From a virus, in IMG/VR virus record IMGVR_UViG_3300047380_000522, positions 1 through 48,854 of that record: a DNA stretch of 48,854 bases. One strand, written 5' to 3'. The first letter of the stretch is position 1, and each line of letters starts with the position of its first letter. This document shows, one piece after another, positions 38,912 to 48,004 of the stretch. The notes beneath the pieces were generated by a model. It ran no database searches. It worked only from the letters and a program-made list of their open reading frames with translations, and had not been told where the DNA came from. The translations under genes and the position numbers were made by a program.

Positions 38912-39310
38912 ATGAAAAAAATATGGGAATGGCTTACCGGCGGAGTAATTAAAGAAGTCGGTGATGTCATTGATAAATTAACTACAACTAAAGAAGAAAA
39001 ATTAGAAGCTCAGCGATTAATAACTGAGATTCTTGAAAAAGCAGATAAAGAAGCACAAGAGCAAGTAACAGCAAGATGGGAAGCGGATATGAATTCAGAT
39101 TCGTTTTTATCGAAAAACATAAGGCCTATGGTTCTTATATATTTGACTGTTATATTTACAGCACTATGTTTTTTTGATGGTAATATAGGAGAGTTTAAAA
39201 TAGCTGAAGACTATATACCAATTTTTCAATCTTTATTAATAACAGTCTACGGGGCGTATTTTGTTGGGCGTACCTGGGAAAAAGCAAAGAAATCCAGCAA
39301 TAATAATTAA
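38912..39310 (+). CDS. Holin of the 3-TM type
   Basis: 132 residues. An N-terminal amphipathic part (MKKIWEWLTGGVIKEVGDVIDKL) and a charged helix (25-70) precede FLSKNIRPMVLIYLTVIFTALCFFDG (TM, about 73-90) and YIPIFQSLLITVYGAYFVGRTWEKA (TM, about 102-122). NIRPMVL...YFVGRTWEK is characteristic of the 3TM holin family of phages and gene-transfer agents. It should release the endolysin by forming holes in the inner membrane. It is far from the endolysin gene at 6967. Confidence 0.82.
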   Translation: MKKIWEWLTGGVIKEVGDVIDKLTTTKEEKLEAQRLITEILEKADKEAQEQVTARWEADMNSDSFLSKNIRPMVLIYLTVIFTALCFFDGNIGEFKIAEDYIPIFQSLLITVYGAYFVGRTWEKAKKSSNNN

Positions 39311-39320
39311 ATTAAATCAA

Positions 39321-39578
39321 ATGGCAAAAGAAGTAAATTTAGTACCTGAAAAACTAACAGCAGAAGAACTAGAAGTTCTAACAAACATTATTAAACAATT
39401 AAATAGTGTTCAATCGCAGATCGGCGGATTAGAATTACAAAAGCATGAGCTGCTACATACATTTGCTCAAGTTAAAACAAAGCTTGATGAGCAACAAAAA
39501 GAGCTGCAAGATAAGTATGGAGACAAGGTGATTGATATTAATACCGGCGAATTACGTGAGCCTGCTAAGGAAGATTAG
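39321..39578 (+). CDS. Helical coiled-coil hypothetical protein
   Basis: 85 residues from MAKEVNLVPEK; a start at 39261 is rejected because it lies within the holin gene. The body (LTAEELEVLTNIIKQLNSVQSQIGGLELQKHELLHTFAQVKTKLDEQQKELQDKYG) is a coiled coil with heptads. The end is an acidic tail. Possibly a spanin-like or chaperone protein; no signal peptide is seen. Confidence 0.7.
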   Translation: MAKEVNLVPEKLTAEELEVLTNIIKQLNSVQSQIGGLELQKHELLHTFAQVKTKLDEQQKELQDKYGDKVIDINTGELREPAKED

Positions 39579-39606
39579 TATAGGGAAAGACTATAAAAAT
39601 GACGCC

Positions 39607-39774
39607 ATGCACTATTCTGTTGGTCAGGAAGTGTATGGCGGTCATACCATAGTTAATATTATAGAAGAAGAAGAAAAGTATTCTATCTATATTCAAAAAG
39701 GTAGCGACGTAATACCTTGGAAAGATTTCAATAAAAATATGGCAATAGCCATAGAGTACAATATTGATTACTAA
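39607..39774 (+). CDS. Small beta-type hypothetical protein
   Basis: 55 residues (MHYSVGQEVYGGHTIVNIIEEEEKYSIYIQKGSDVIPWKDFNKNMAIAIEYNIDY), reading as an SH3-like or beta-barrel fragment. A start at 39532 is rejected because it lies within the previous gene. It overlaps the next ATG by one base (TAATG). Confidence 0.6.
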   Translation: MHYSVGQEVYGGHTIVNIIEEEEKYSIYIQKGSDVIPWKDFNKNMAIAIEYNIDY

Positions 39775-40373
39775 TGAAAGGCGTTTTTGATTTTGTTATT
39801 ATGCCTAAAGAAGATAGGTATAACAATACAAAAACAATAGGTGGCCAAGAATTAATACTTAATACAGAATTACAAAATCATAATTTTGTTTCAAGAATAG
39901 GTATTGTTATGGCTACACCAGCAACCAATCCGACGGGTATATGTAAAGGTGATGAGGTTATACTACACCACAATGTATTCCGTAGGTTTCGAGATATTAG
40001 AGGTGAAGAAAAAAATAGCAGGAGTTATTATAAAGACAATATGTATTTTGTTTCACCAGATCAAATATTTGCGTACAAGCGTATATATAAGTGGATCCCG
40101 CTAGATGGGTTTAACTTTGTTAAGCCACTAAAAGAAAATAAAATGTTTTCAATCAACTTTGAAAAACCATTAATAGGAGTCCTTAAATATAAGGACCCTA
40201 GTTTGAAAAGTGTTAAAGAAGGTGATCTTGTAGGCTTTAGACCTGGCGCAGAGTACGAGTTTATTATAAATAAAGAAAAATTATATCGTGTTCCAACAAA
40301 TTTAATTACAATCAAATATGAATATCAAGGAGACGAAGAAGAATATAATCCAAGCTGGACAGCGAGCAGTTGA
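39774..40373 (+). CDS. Tandem GroES-like double-domain protein
   Basis: 199 residues. The N-terminal half (VFDFVIMPKEDRYNNTKTIGGQELIL, then IGIVMATPATNPTGICKGDEVILHHN) follows GroES, including a loop like the mobile loop (TIGGQELIL, 21-29). The C-terminal half (FNFVKPL...IGVLKY...VKEGDLVGFRPGAEYEFIINKEKLYRVPTNLITI, 113-180) repeats the GroES pattern: EGD-x-V-x-F-x-x-x-A-x-x-x-x-x-I-x-x-x-x-x-Y-x-V. So it looks like two fused GroES folds, as in the chloroplast protein Cpn20. The middle (65-105) contains a conserved FRRFRDIRGEEKNSRSYY stretch. This is recognition by pattern; no activity is proven. Confidence 0.7.
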   Translation: MKGVFDFVIMPKEDRYNNTKTIGGQELILNTELQNHNFVSRIGIVMATPATNPTGICKGDEVILHHNVFRRFRDIRGEEKNSRSYYKDNMYFVSPDQIFAYKRIYKWIPLDGFNFVKPLKENKMFSINFEKPLIGVLKYKDPSLKSVKEGDLVGFRPGAEYEFIINKEKLYRVPTNLITIKYEYQGDEEEYNPSWTASS

Positions 40374-40593
40374 GGAGTTAATAAAAGTAGCTAAAGAACC
40401 TATAGTTGATTCAGACGATGATATATCTGCTGATAGACTTAAGAACGCTGCTGCTACAAAAAAGCTAGCTATATTTGATGCGTTTGAAATATTAACGCGT
40501 ATTCAAGAAGAGGAAGCTATACTTGAAAATAAACCTGTAGAGGAAGAAAAGAAAAAAGCTTTTTCAGGGTTTGCAGAAAGACGATCTAAGTAA
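40318..40593 (+). CDS. Candidate terminase small subunit
   Basis: 91 residues, all helical and charged (MNIKETKKNIIQAGQRAVEELIKVAKEPI, then DISADRLKNAAATKKLAIFDAFEILTRIQEEEAILENK). It ends one base before the large subunit begins (TAATG coupling), the usual place for a small terminase. It overlaps the previous gene by 56 bases. No HTH is obvious, so the call is by position. Confidence 0.5.
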   Translation: MNIKETKKNIIQAGQRAVEELIKVAKEPIVDSDDDISADRLKNAAATKKLAIFDAFEILTRIQEEEAILENKPVEEEKKKAFSGFAERRSK

Positions 40594-42803
40594 TGTACGA
40601 GCAAACTTTATATAGCATAATAACACCCATAAAGCAAACCACAATATCTAGGTTAAATAAAAGCAAAAAATGGAGTTACGGTTATAACAAAGAGCATGAT
40701 ATTGTTGTTATAAGCAAAAACGGTCAAATAGGTGACATATATCAGATACAAAATTTAAAGATAGCGTTACCTAAAACTCCAGCTAAAATAAATAAATCAA
40801 ATGACAGATGGGTTGTTGAGGAATTGCCAAAGGAACTAAAACGAATACAAAGCGTTTTTGATTGGCGCGATTATCCTGACGACTTTAAAGAAAAATGGGA
40901 ACCATATATAGATGAACAATTCAGACGCCGCGAAGACGGCCATTGGTTCAATAATAAGGGTGTGGGCACTTACGTTACTGGCACTCACTTTATGTACTTG
41001 CAATGGTCTAAAATTGACGTTGGGCACCCAGAATTTAGGGAAGCCAACAGATTATTCTTCATCTTTTGGGAAGCTTGCAAAGCAGACCAGAGATGCTACG
41101 GCATGTGTTACCTCAAAAATAGACGTTCAGGATTTTCATTCATGGCAAGCGGTGAGACCGTTAACATGGCTACAATATCAAGCGATGCGCGATTCGGAAT
41201 ATTATCAAAGTCCGGTTCTGACGCTAAAAAAATGTTTACAGACAAGGTAGTACCAATATCTGTAAACTATCCATTTTTCTTTAAGCCAATACAAGACGGT
41301 ATGGACCGTCCGAAAACAGAGCTAGCGTATAGAATACCAGCCTCAAGGCTTACAAGGAAGTCAATACAAAACAAACAGGATCAAGAGTTGTTAGAAGGAT
41401 TAGATACAACTATTGACTGGAAAAATACAGGTGATAACAGCTATGATGGGGAAAAACTAAAACTGTTAGTACATGATGAAAGCGGTAAGTGGGAAAAGCC
41501 AGATAACATATTGAATAACTGGCGTGTAACAAAAACTACATTAAGATTAGGTAGTAGAGTTATAGGTAAGTGTATGATGGGATCAACATCAAATGCACTA
41601 GACAAAGGTGGAGAAAACTTTAAAAAGCTTTATAATGACTCAGACGTTACAAAACGAAACCGCAATGGACAAACTAAGTCAGGATTATATTCTTTGTTCA
41701 TACCTATGGAATGGAACTACGAGGGATTCATTGATTCTTATGGAATGCCTGTATTCGAAACCCCATCAGCAGATTGCATTGGCCCACACGGCGACGCTAT
41801 CGAGGTCGGGGTCATCGAGCACTGGGATAATGAGGTAGAAGGATTAAAAGGCGATCAGGATGCTTTAAATGAGTTTTATAGGCAGTTTCCGCGTACAGAG
41901 GAGCATGCGTTTCGTGATGAAACTAAAAATAGCATATTTAACTTAGTAAAAATATACGAACAAATAGATTATAACGAAGATTTAAAAAGCTCAGGCGTTA
42001 TAACAACAGGTAGCTTTAATTGGGAGCATGGTATTAAAGATTCTAAAGTAATGTTTAGCCCAAACCCCAATGGTAGATTTAAAGTTTCTTGGGTTCCTAA
42101 GGTTGCATTACAAAATAAACAGGTAATTAAAAATGGTATAAAGCATCCAGGCAATGAGCACATAGGCGCTTTTGGGTGTGATAGCTACGATATATCGGGA
42201 ACTACGGACGGACAAGGTTCTAAAGGATCTTTACACGGGTTAACAACTTTTAGTATGGAAGATGCGCCGCCAAACACATTTTTTTTAGAATATGTGGCCA
42301 GGCCGCAAACAGCTGAAATGTTTTTTGAAGATGTGCTTATGGCTTTAGTGTTTTACGGAATGCCATTGCTTTGTGAAAATAACAAACCTCGATTGCTTTA
42401 TTACTTAAAGCGAAGAGGCTATAGAGGTTACTCTATGAATAGACCGGATAAGTTATATAACAAACTTTCGGTTGCAGAAAAAGAAATAGGCGGTATACCT
42501 AACTCGTCTGAAGATATTAAGCAGGCACACGCTGCTGCTATCGAAACATATATACAAAGCCACGTTGGCGTTAAAGGAGATGGTGAGTACGGAACAATGT
42601 ACTTTAATCGTACTTTAAACGATTGGGCTAAGTTTGATATAAACAAAAGAACAAAATTTGATGCAGCTATTAGTTCAGGGTTAGCGATAATGGCATGCAA
42701 TCGGCACTTATATAGGCCTAACCCAAGAGTTGAGAAACCAAAGTTAAATTTAAGTATTGCAAGATACAAAAACACCGGTGGAATATCGGAAATAATAAAA
42801 TAA
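40593..42803 (+). CDS. terL: Terminase large subunit
   Basis: 736 residues. The ATPase part has a deviant Walker A-like stretch (CYLKNRRSGFSFMASGE, about 171-187) and a Walker B in LKLLVHDESGKW (about 290-300), with the TTLRLGSRVIGKCMMGSTSN coupling motif following. The nuclease part begins near GAFGCDSYDISGTTDGQGSKGS (about 522-543), whose first Asp is the expected RNase H-fold metal ligand; the C-terminal acidic cluster is near 690. The enzyme packages phage DNA into the prohead. It lies directly before the portal gene, and its length is like that of large podovirus and crAss-like terminases. Confidence 0.88.
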   Translation: MYEQTLYSIITPIKQTTISRLNKSKKWSYGYNKEHDIVVISKNGQIGDIYQIQNLKIALPKTPAKINKSNDRWVVEELPKELKRIQSVFDWRDYPDDFKEKWEPYIDEQFRRREDGHWFNNKGVGTYVTGTHFMYLQWSKIDVGHPEFREANRLFFIFWEACKADQRCYGMCYLKNRRSGFSFMASGETVNMATISSDARFGILSKSGSDAKKMFTDKVVPISVNYPFFFKPIQDGMDRPKTELAYRIPASRLTRKSIQNKQDQELLEGLDTTIDWKNTGDNSYDGEKLKLLVHDESGKWEKPDNILNNWRVTKTTLRLGSRVIGKCMMGSTSNALDKGGENFKKLYNDSDVTKRNRNGQTKSGLYSLFIPMEWNYEGFIDSYGMPVFETPSADCIGPHGDAIEVGVIEHWDNEVEGLKGDQDALNEFYRQFPRTEEHAFRDETKNSIFNLVKIYEQIDYNEDLKSSGVITTGSFNWEHGIKDSKVMFSPNPNGRFKVSWVPKVALQNKQVIKNGIKHPGNEHIGAFGCDSYDISGTTDGQGSKGSLHGLTTFSMEDAPPNTFFLEYVARPQTAEMFFEDVLMALVFYGMPLLCENNKPRLLYYLKRRGYRGYSMNRPDKLYNKLSVAEKEIGGIPNSSEDIKQAHAAAIETYIQSHVGVKGDGEYGTMYFNRTLNDWAKFDINKRTKFDAAISSGLAIMACNRHLYRPNPRVEKPKLNLSIARYKNTGGISEIIK

Positions 42804-42806
42804 AGT

Positions 42807-45233
42807 ATGGCTGAGTCAGTTATAAATAGTTTTTTTCCAAGCCAAGTTGCTAGCGACCAAGAAAAAATGTCGCCTGAATATGGTTTAAGAGTCGGTAGAG
42901 CAATTCAAGACGAATGGTTTAAGTCCGATTCTGGCACTAATAGATATAGAAGTAATCAAAATACATTTCATAGATTAAGGCTATACGCTAGAGGCGAGCA
43001 ATCAATACAAAAATATAAAGATGAATTATCTATTAATGGTGATTTATCATATTTAAATATAGATTGGAAACCAGTTCCAATTATACCTAAGTTTGTTGAT
43101 ATTGTTGTAAATGGTATTTCAGAAAGAGCTTTTGATATAAAAGCATATTCGCAAGATCCATATGGCGTTGCAAAACGCACAGAATATTTAGCTAGTATAA
43201 TCAGAGATATTCAAACAAAAGAATTAAATGAGTTTGCTAAAGATAATTTTGGAGTAAACTTATACGAAAACCAACCTGAAACTTTACCAGAAACGCAAGA
43301 AGAGTTAGACGTGCATATGCAGCTAACTTATAAGCAAGCGGTAGAGATTGCGGAAGAGCAAGCCATAAATGTATTACTAAATGGCAATAATTATGATTTA
43401 ACAAAAAAGCGAGTAATATATGATTTAACCACCATAGGTATTGGCGCTGTTAAAAATAGATTTAGTAAGTCAGAAGGTGTTGTAATTGATTATGTTGATC
43501 CTGCTAATTTAGTCTGGTCATATACGGATTCACCCTATTTTGATGATATATATTATTGTGGCGAGGTTAGAAACGTACCTATTAACGAGATTAAGAAACA
43601 GTTTCCCGATTTAACAGATGAAGATTTAAAAAGAATATCCGAACAAGGTTATCAAAATAACGGGTTTTACGATAGAACGCTTTCTAATTATAATGAAACG
43701 GATTCTAATACAGTTCAAGTATTGTATTTCAATTACAAAACATACATGAACGAAGTATACAAAATTAAAGAGACCGCTACGGGAGCGTCTAAAGTTTTAT
43801 TAAGGGACGATACATTTGATCCGCCAGTTGAAGTACTAGAGCAGCAGTATGGCAAACTATCAAGATCTATTGAGGTATTATACGAGGGGGTTTTAATATT
43901 AGGCACTGATTATTTATTACAATGGGAGCTTGCCAAAAATATGATGCGCCCAAAAAGTGATAGCTCAAAAGTGTTATTGAATTATAGCATTAATGCGCCT
44001 AGAATATATAAAGGTAAAATTGAATCATTAGTTGATCGTATTACTGGCTTTGCCGATATGGTTCAGTTAACACATTTAAAGTTGCAGCAATTGCTATCAC
44101 GAATGGTGCCAGATGGCGTTTATTTAGACGCAGACGGTTTGGCTGAAATTGATTTAGGTAATGGTACAAATTATAATCCGCAGGAAGCATTAAATATGTT
44201 TTTCCAAACAGGTTCTGTAATTGGTAGATCATTTACGCAAGATGGGGATATGAACCCAGGTAAAATACCTATTCAAGAAATTACAAGTGGCAGCGGCGGT
44301 AATAAGCTGGGAGCTTTAATAAATACCTACAACTATTATTTGCAAATGATCCGCGATGTGACCGGATTAAACGAAGCAAGAGATGGCAGTATGCCCGACG
44401 GGAAGGCTTTAGTGGGTATACAAAAAATAGCCGCGGCAAATAGTAATACAGCTACAAGGCATATACTAGAGGCGGGTTTAAATATAACAGCTCATTTAGC
44501 TGAGTGCTTATCCTTAAGAGTGTCTGATATTATAGAGTATTCTCCAGCTAGAGAAGCTTTTATACAAAAGATAGGAGCGCATAATGTGGCCACCTTGTCT
44601 GAAATGAATAATTTGCACTTGTATGATTTTGGTATATTCTTAACGCTTATGCCAGACGATGAAGAAAAACAAATGCTTGAAAACAACATACAAACAGCAT
44701 TGTCGGCAGGTTTAATAGACTTAGATGACGCTATAGATATACGTCAAGTACAAAATTTAAAATTAGCTAATCAGCTATTAAAAATTAAGCGCAAGAAAAA
44801 ACAAGAGCGGGATCAAGCTATCCAGCAGCAAAATATGCAAGCGCAGGCGCAAGCAAATGCTCAAGCCCAACAAGTGGCAGCACAAGCCGAAGTACAAAAG
44901 CAAGCAGCTATAACGCAACAAAAAGCGCAACTAAAACAATTAGAAGGGCAGCTGGATTTACAAAAGTTGGAAGCGGAGGTTGAAGCGAAGAAAGCTTTAA
45001 TGGCACAGGAGTTTGATTATAACATGCAACTCAAGGGCATGGAAACTGAACTATACAAGCAGCGTGAAAGCAAAAAAGAAGATCGTAAAGATGATCGCTC
45101 AAAGATGGAAGCGTCTCAGCAAAGTGAATTAATTGAGCAAAGAAAAAACAATACACCACCAAAAAACTTCGAATCCGGCGGAAACGATATAATTGGCGGA
45201 GGGTTTGACTTAGGAACCTTTGAACCTAAGTAA
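42807..45233 (+). CDS. Portal protein
   Basis: 808 residues, right after the terminase and before scaffold and capsid. It has the expected alpha/beta body with a long helical middle (RITGFADMVQLTHLKLQQLLSRMVPDGVYLD, about 410-440; MIRDVTGLNEARDGSMPDGKALVGIQKIAAANSNTATRHILE, about 515-555), then a Gln/Ala-rich coiled coil (about 670-760) like the barrel of long portals, and a disordered tail. The gene order and length support the portal role; the portal docks the terminase and later the tail. Confidence 0.85.
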   Translation: MAESVINSFFPSQVASDQEKMSPEYGLRVGRAIQDEWFKSDSGTNRYRSNQNTFHRLRLYARGEQSIQKYKDELSINGDLSYLNIDWKPVPIIPKFVDIVVNGISERAFDIKAYSQDPYGVAKRTEYLASIIRDIQTKELNEFAKDNFGVNLYENQPETLPETQEELDVHMQLTYKQAVEIAEEQAINVLLNGNNYDLTKKRVIYDLTTIGIGAVKNRFSKSEGVVIDYVDPANLVWSYTDSPYFDDIYYCGEVRNVPINEIKKQFPDLTDEDLKRISEQGYQNNGFYDRTLSNYNETDSNTVQVLYFNYKTYMNEVYKIKETATGASKVLLRDDTFDPPVEVLEQQYGKLSRSIEVLYEGVLILGTDYLLQWELAKNMMRPKSDSSKVLLNYSINAPRIYKGKIESLVDRITGFADMVQLTHLKLQQLLSRMVPDGVYLDADGLAEIDLGNGTNYNPQEALNMFFQTGSVIGRSFTQDGDMNPGKIPIQEITSGSGGNKLGALINTYNYYLQMIRDVTGLNEARDGSMPDGKALVGIQKIAAANSNTATRHILEAGLNITAHLAECLSLRVSDIIEYSPAREAFIQKIGAHNVATLSEMNNLHLYDFGIFLTLMPDDEEKQMLENNIQTALSAGLIDLDDAIDIRQVQNLKLANQLLKIKRKKKQERDQAIQQQNMQAQAQANAQAQQVAAQAEVQKQAAITQQKAQLKQLEGQLDLQKLEAEVEAKKALMAQEFDYNMQLKGMETELYKQRESKKEDRKDDRSKMEASQQSELIEQRKNNTPPKNFESGGNDIIGGGFDLGTFEPK

Positions 45234-45266
45234 TAATAGTAATGTACAATTATATAATATTTTATC

Positions 45267-46481
45267 ATGTCAGAAAACCAAGAAGAATTACTTGAGGTAC
45301 AAGAAGATACCCAAGAACAACCAGCAGCTGAAAACGAAGTTGTTGAAGAAAAACCAGACACTGGCGCATCAGTCGCTGAAGATGGTACAATAAAATTAGA
45401 TTTAGGTAAACTTAATAACCCACAAGAAGATGCCGTTCAAGAGCAAAGCACAGATGACGGCGATGCTATTGTCGGAGAATCCGAAAACACGTCAGACAGC
45501 CAAGAAGTGGTTGAAGAAGTACGGGAAACCGAAGAAGCGGCGCTAGAAGAAATAGTCGATGATGAAGCAGCGGAAGAGCCCGCTCCCACAGTTGAAGAAA
45601 CAAAAGAGATTGTTGAAGAAGCCGTGGCTGAGTCAAATGAAACAGGCGTTGAGCTCCCGGAAAATATTCAAAAAGTTGTAGACTTTATGAATGAAACAGG
45701 TGGAAGCCTGGATGATTATGTAAAACTAAATACTGATTATTCTAAATTAAATGAAGCACAGTTAATTCGTGAATTTTACGAAACGACAAAGCCTCATTTA
45801 GACAAAGAAGACATTGATATTCTTATGGAAGACTTTTCATATGACGAAGAGTTAGATGAGCCAAGGGATATTAGAAAAGCTAAAATAGCTTTTAAAGAAG
45901 AAGCTGCTAAAGCTAAAAAACATCTTGAAAGCTTAAAGGGCAAATATTACGAAAATATTAAAGCTGGATCTAATTTAACACAGGACCAGCAAAAGGCAGT
46001 TGAATTTTTCAACCGCTATAATAAAGAAAACGAAGAGGTCGCTAAAATGGCTGAATCGCAAAAGAAAATATTTTTAACTGAAACCGAAAACGTTTTTAAT
46101 GAGAATTTCAAAGGTTTTGATTATTCTGTTGGAGACAAGAAGTATAGGTTTAAAATTAAAAATACTGGAGATGTAAAGAAAACTCAAAGCGACATTAATA
46201 ATTTTGTCAAGAAGTTCTTGAACGATAAAAATGAAATGTCAGACGCTAAGGGTTATCATAAGTCTTTATTCACAGCTATGAATGCTGATGCAATTGCAAA
46301 CCACTTTTACGAGCAAGGCAAGGCCGATGCAGTGAAAGATAGCATGGCTCGAACCAAAAATGTTGATATGGACCCTAGACGGGGACACGAAAAAGTAACA
46401 ACACAAAATGGTTGGACAATACGCACGGTTGAAAGTGATGCAGTAAGTACGAGTAGTTTTAAAGTTAAAAAACGAAAATAA
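45267..46481 (+). CDS. Capsid scaffold / assembly protein
   Basis: 404 residues. The first 130 are extremely acidic and low complexity (runs of Glu, Val and Ala), then a helical region (about 150-330) with many Lys/Glu, and a basic C-terminus (SFKVKKRK) that could bind the capsid protein. Acidic N-terminus and basic helical C-terminus, directly before the capsid gene, are typical of scaffolds. No protease motif is visible. Confidence 0.78.
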   Translation: MSENQEELLEVQEDTQEQPAAENEVVEEKPDTGASVAEDGTIKLDLGKLNNPQEDAVQEQSTDDGDAIVGESENTSDSQEVVEEVRETEEAALEEIVDDEAAEEPAPTVEETKEIVEEAVAESNETGVELPENIQKVVDFMNETGGSLDDYVKLNTDYSKLNEAQLIREFYETTKPHLDKEDIDILMEDFSYDEELDEPRDIRKAKIAFKEEAAKAKKHLESLKGKYYENIKAGSNLTQDQQKAVEFFNRYNKENEEVAKMAESQKKIFLTETENVFNENFKGFDYSVGDKKYRFKIKNTGDVKKTQSDINNFVKKFLNDKNEMSDAKGYHKSLFTAMNADAIANHFYEQGKADAVKDSMARTKNVDMDPRRGHEKVTTQNGWTIRTVESDAVSTSSFKVKKRK

Positions 46482-46502
46482 TAACCATTAAAAATTTATA
46501 AA

Positions 46503-47930
46503 ATGGCTGGATCTTTTACTGGGAGCCCAACAGCTCTCGCACATTTAACACCACGACCTATTAAGGGATTGTTTGGAGACAACTACCTTTCTGTCGCGGA
46601 CTTAGACTTCACGCAACAATTTTTGCCTGAGGTATATGAGAAAGAAGTAGAGCGATATGGAAATCGTACTATTTCTGGATTTTTACGTATGGTAGGCGCT
46701 GAAATGCCTATGGCTTCTGACGTAATTACTTGGTCAGAGCAAGGACGTTTACACATTGCTTATGATGATGTTGCTGTAGCAGACGCTACAACTTTGACAT
46801 TCCCTGCAGGTCACTTGATCGGAAAAGGAATGACGCTTGTTGTATCTAAAGGCTTTACAACTCAAAAAGCATATGTACAAGACGTAGTGGGACAGGCTGT
46901 AACTGTAGATACTTATGGCGACGCATCAGGATTAACTATCACTGGAGGCGACGTAAAAGTATTTGTTTACGGTTCTGAGTACGCTAAAGGAACTGAAAAA
47001 GCTGGTAATTCAGTTGACGCTTCTTTCACAACTTTCAACAACAAACCAATTATCTTGCGTGACAAGTATAATGTAAATGGTTCTGATGTTGCTCAAATTG
47101 GTTGGGTAGAAGTAACTACTGAAGCTGGAACTTCTGGTTACCTTTGGTACTTAAAGTCTGAGCACGAAGCTCGTATCCGTTTCGAAGATCAACTTGAAAT
47201 GGCTATGGTTGAAGCAGAAAAATCAACAGATGGTGCAGGTAATGTACGTGATATTACTGCTGCTGCTGGATTTGGCGGTGGTACAAACGTAACTGGATCT
47301 GAAGGTCTATTTGCTGCTCTTGAAGATAGAGGATTAGTTTATACCGATGCTGACTTCGGAGCGGTTGCGCCAGCTGGCCAACTAAGCCCAGGTATGGCTG
47401 ACTTTGACACTATTTTGGCTGAGCTAGACAAGCAAGGATCAATCGAAGAAAACATGCTTTTCTTAGATCGTGGAACTTCTTTGTCTATCGATAATATGCT
47501 AGCACAACAAAATGGCCTTGGAGCTGGAGGTACATCTTACGGTGTATTTGACAATTCAGAAGATATGGCACTTAACCTAGGTTTCTCAGGATTCCGCAGA
47601 GGTTCTTACGATTTCTATAAAACTGACTGGAAATATCTAAACGATTCTACAACTCGTGGATTAGTTGCAGATGTTGAAGGTGTACTAGTTCCTGCTGGTA
47701 CTTCTACAGTTTACGATCAGCAACTCGGAAAGAACATCTCACGTCCATTCCTACACATCCGCTACAGAGCTTCTGAAGCTGATGACCGTAGAATGAAGTC
47801 TTGGGTGACTGGATCAGTAGGAGGTAACTATACTTCTGACGCTGACGAAATGAATGTACACTTCTTATCTGAAAGAGCGTTGTGTGTTCAAGCTGCTAAC
47901 AACTTCGTATTGTTGAAAGCGACAAGCTAA
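46503..47930 (+). CDS. Major capsid protein
   Basis: 475 residues, between scaffold and a strong terminator. Features: PRPIKGLFGDNYLSVADLDFTQQFLPEVYEKEVERYGNRTISGFLRM, the long RIRFEDQLEMAMVEAEKS helix and the end NYTSDADEMNVHFLSERALCVQAANNFVLLKAT, consistent with an HK97-fold capsid of podoviruses. From about 46700 onward the codons shift to GCT, ACT, CGT, GAC, AAC and TAC, unlike the AGA/TTA/ATA-rich neighbours, as expected of a very highly expressed gene. No close family name could be confirmed. Confidence 0.82.
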   Translation: MAGSFTGSPTALAHLTPRPIKGLFGDNYLSVADLDFTQQFLPEVYEKEVERYGNRTISGFLRMVGAEMPMASDVITWSEQGRLHIAYDDVAVADATTLTFPAGHLIGKGMTLVVSKGFTTQKAYVQDVVGQAVTVDTYGDASGLTITGGDVKVFVYGSEYAKGTEKAGNSVDASFTTFNNKPIILRDKYNVNGSDVAQIGWVEVTTEAGTSGYLWYLKSEHEARIRFEDQLEMAMVEAEKSTDGAGNVRDITAAAGFGGGTNVTGSEGLFAALEDRGLVYTDADFGAVAPAGQLSPGMADFDTILAELDKQGSIEENMLFLDRGTSLSIDNMLAQQNGLGAGGTSYGVFDNSEDMALNLGFSGFRRGSYDFYKTDWKYLNDSTTRGLVADVEGVLVPAGTSTVYDQQLGKNISRPFLHIRYRASEADDRRMKSWVTGSVGGNYTSDADEMNVHFLSERALCVQAANNFVLLKATS

Positions 47931-47940
47931 AACCTTTGTA

Positions 47941-47989
47941 GTAATTACCCTCGTTGAACTGACGGGGGTAGTTATTACTTTTAACATTT
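47941..47989 (+). terminator. Strong rho-independent-type terminator after the capsid gene
   Basis: GTAATTACCCTCGT (47941-47954) pairs with ACGGGGGTAGTTATTAC (47962-47978) around loop TGAACTG, with a T-rich run after it (TTTTAACATTTTTATT). It should stop transcription right after the capsid gene or limit read-through into the next. Confidence 0.8.
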
Positions 47990-48004
47990 TTATTATATTA
48001 TATC

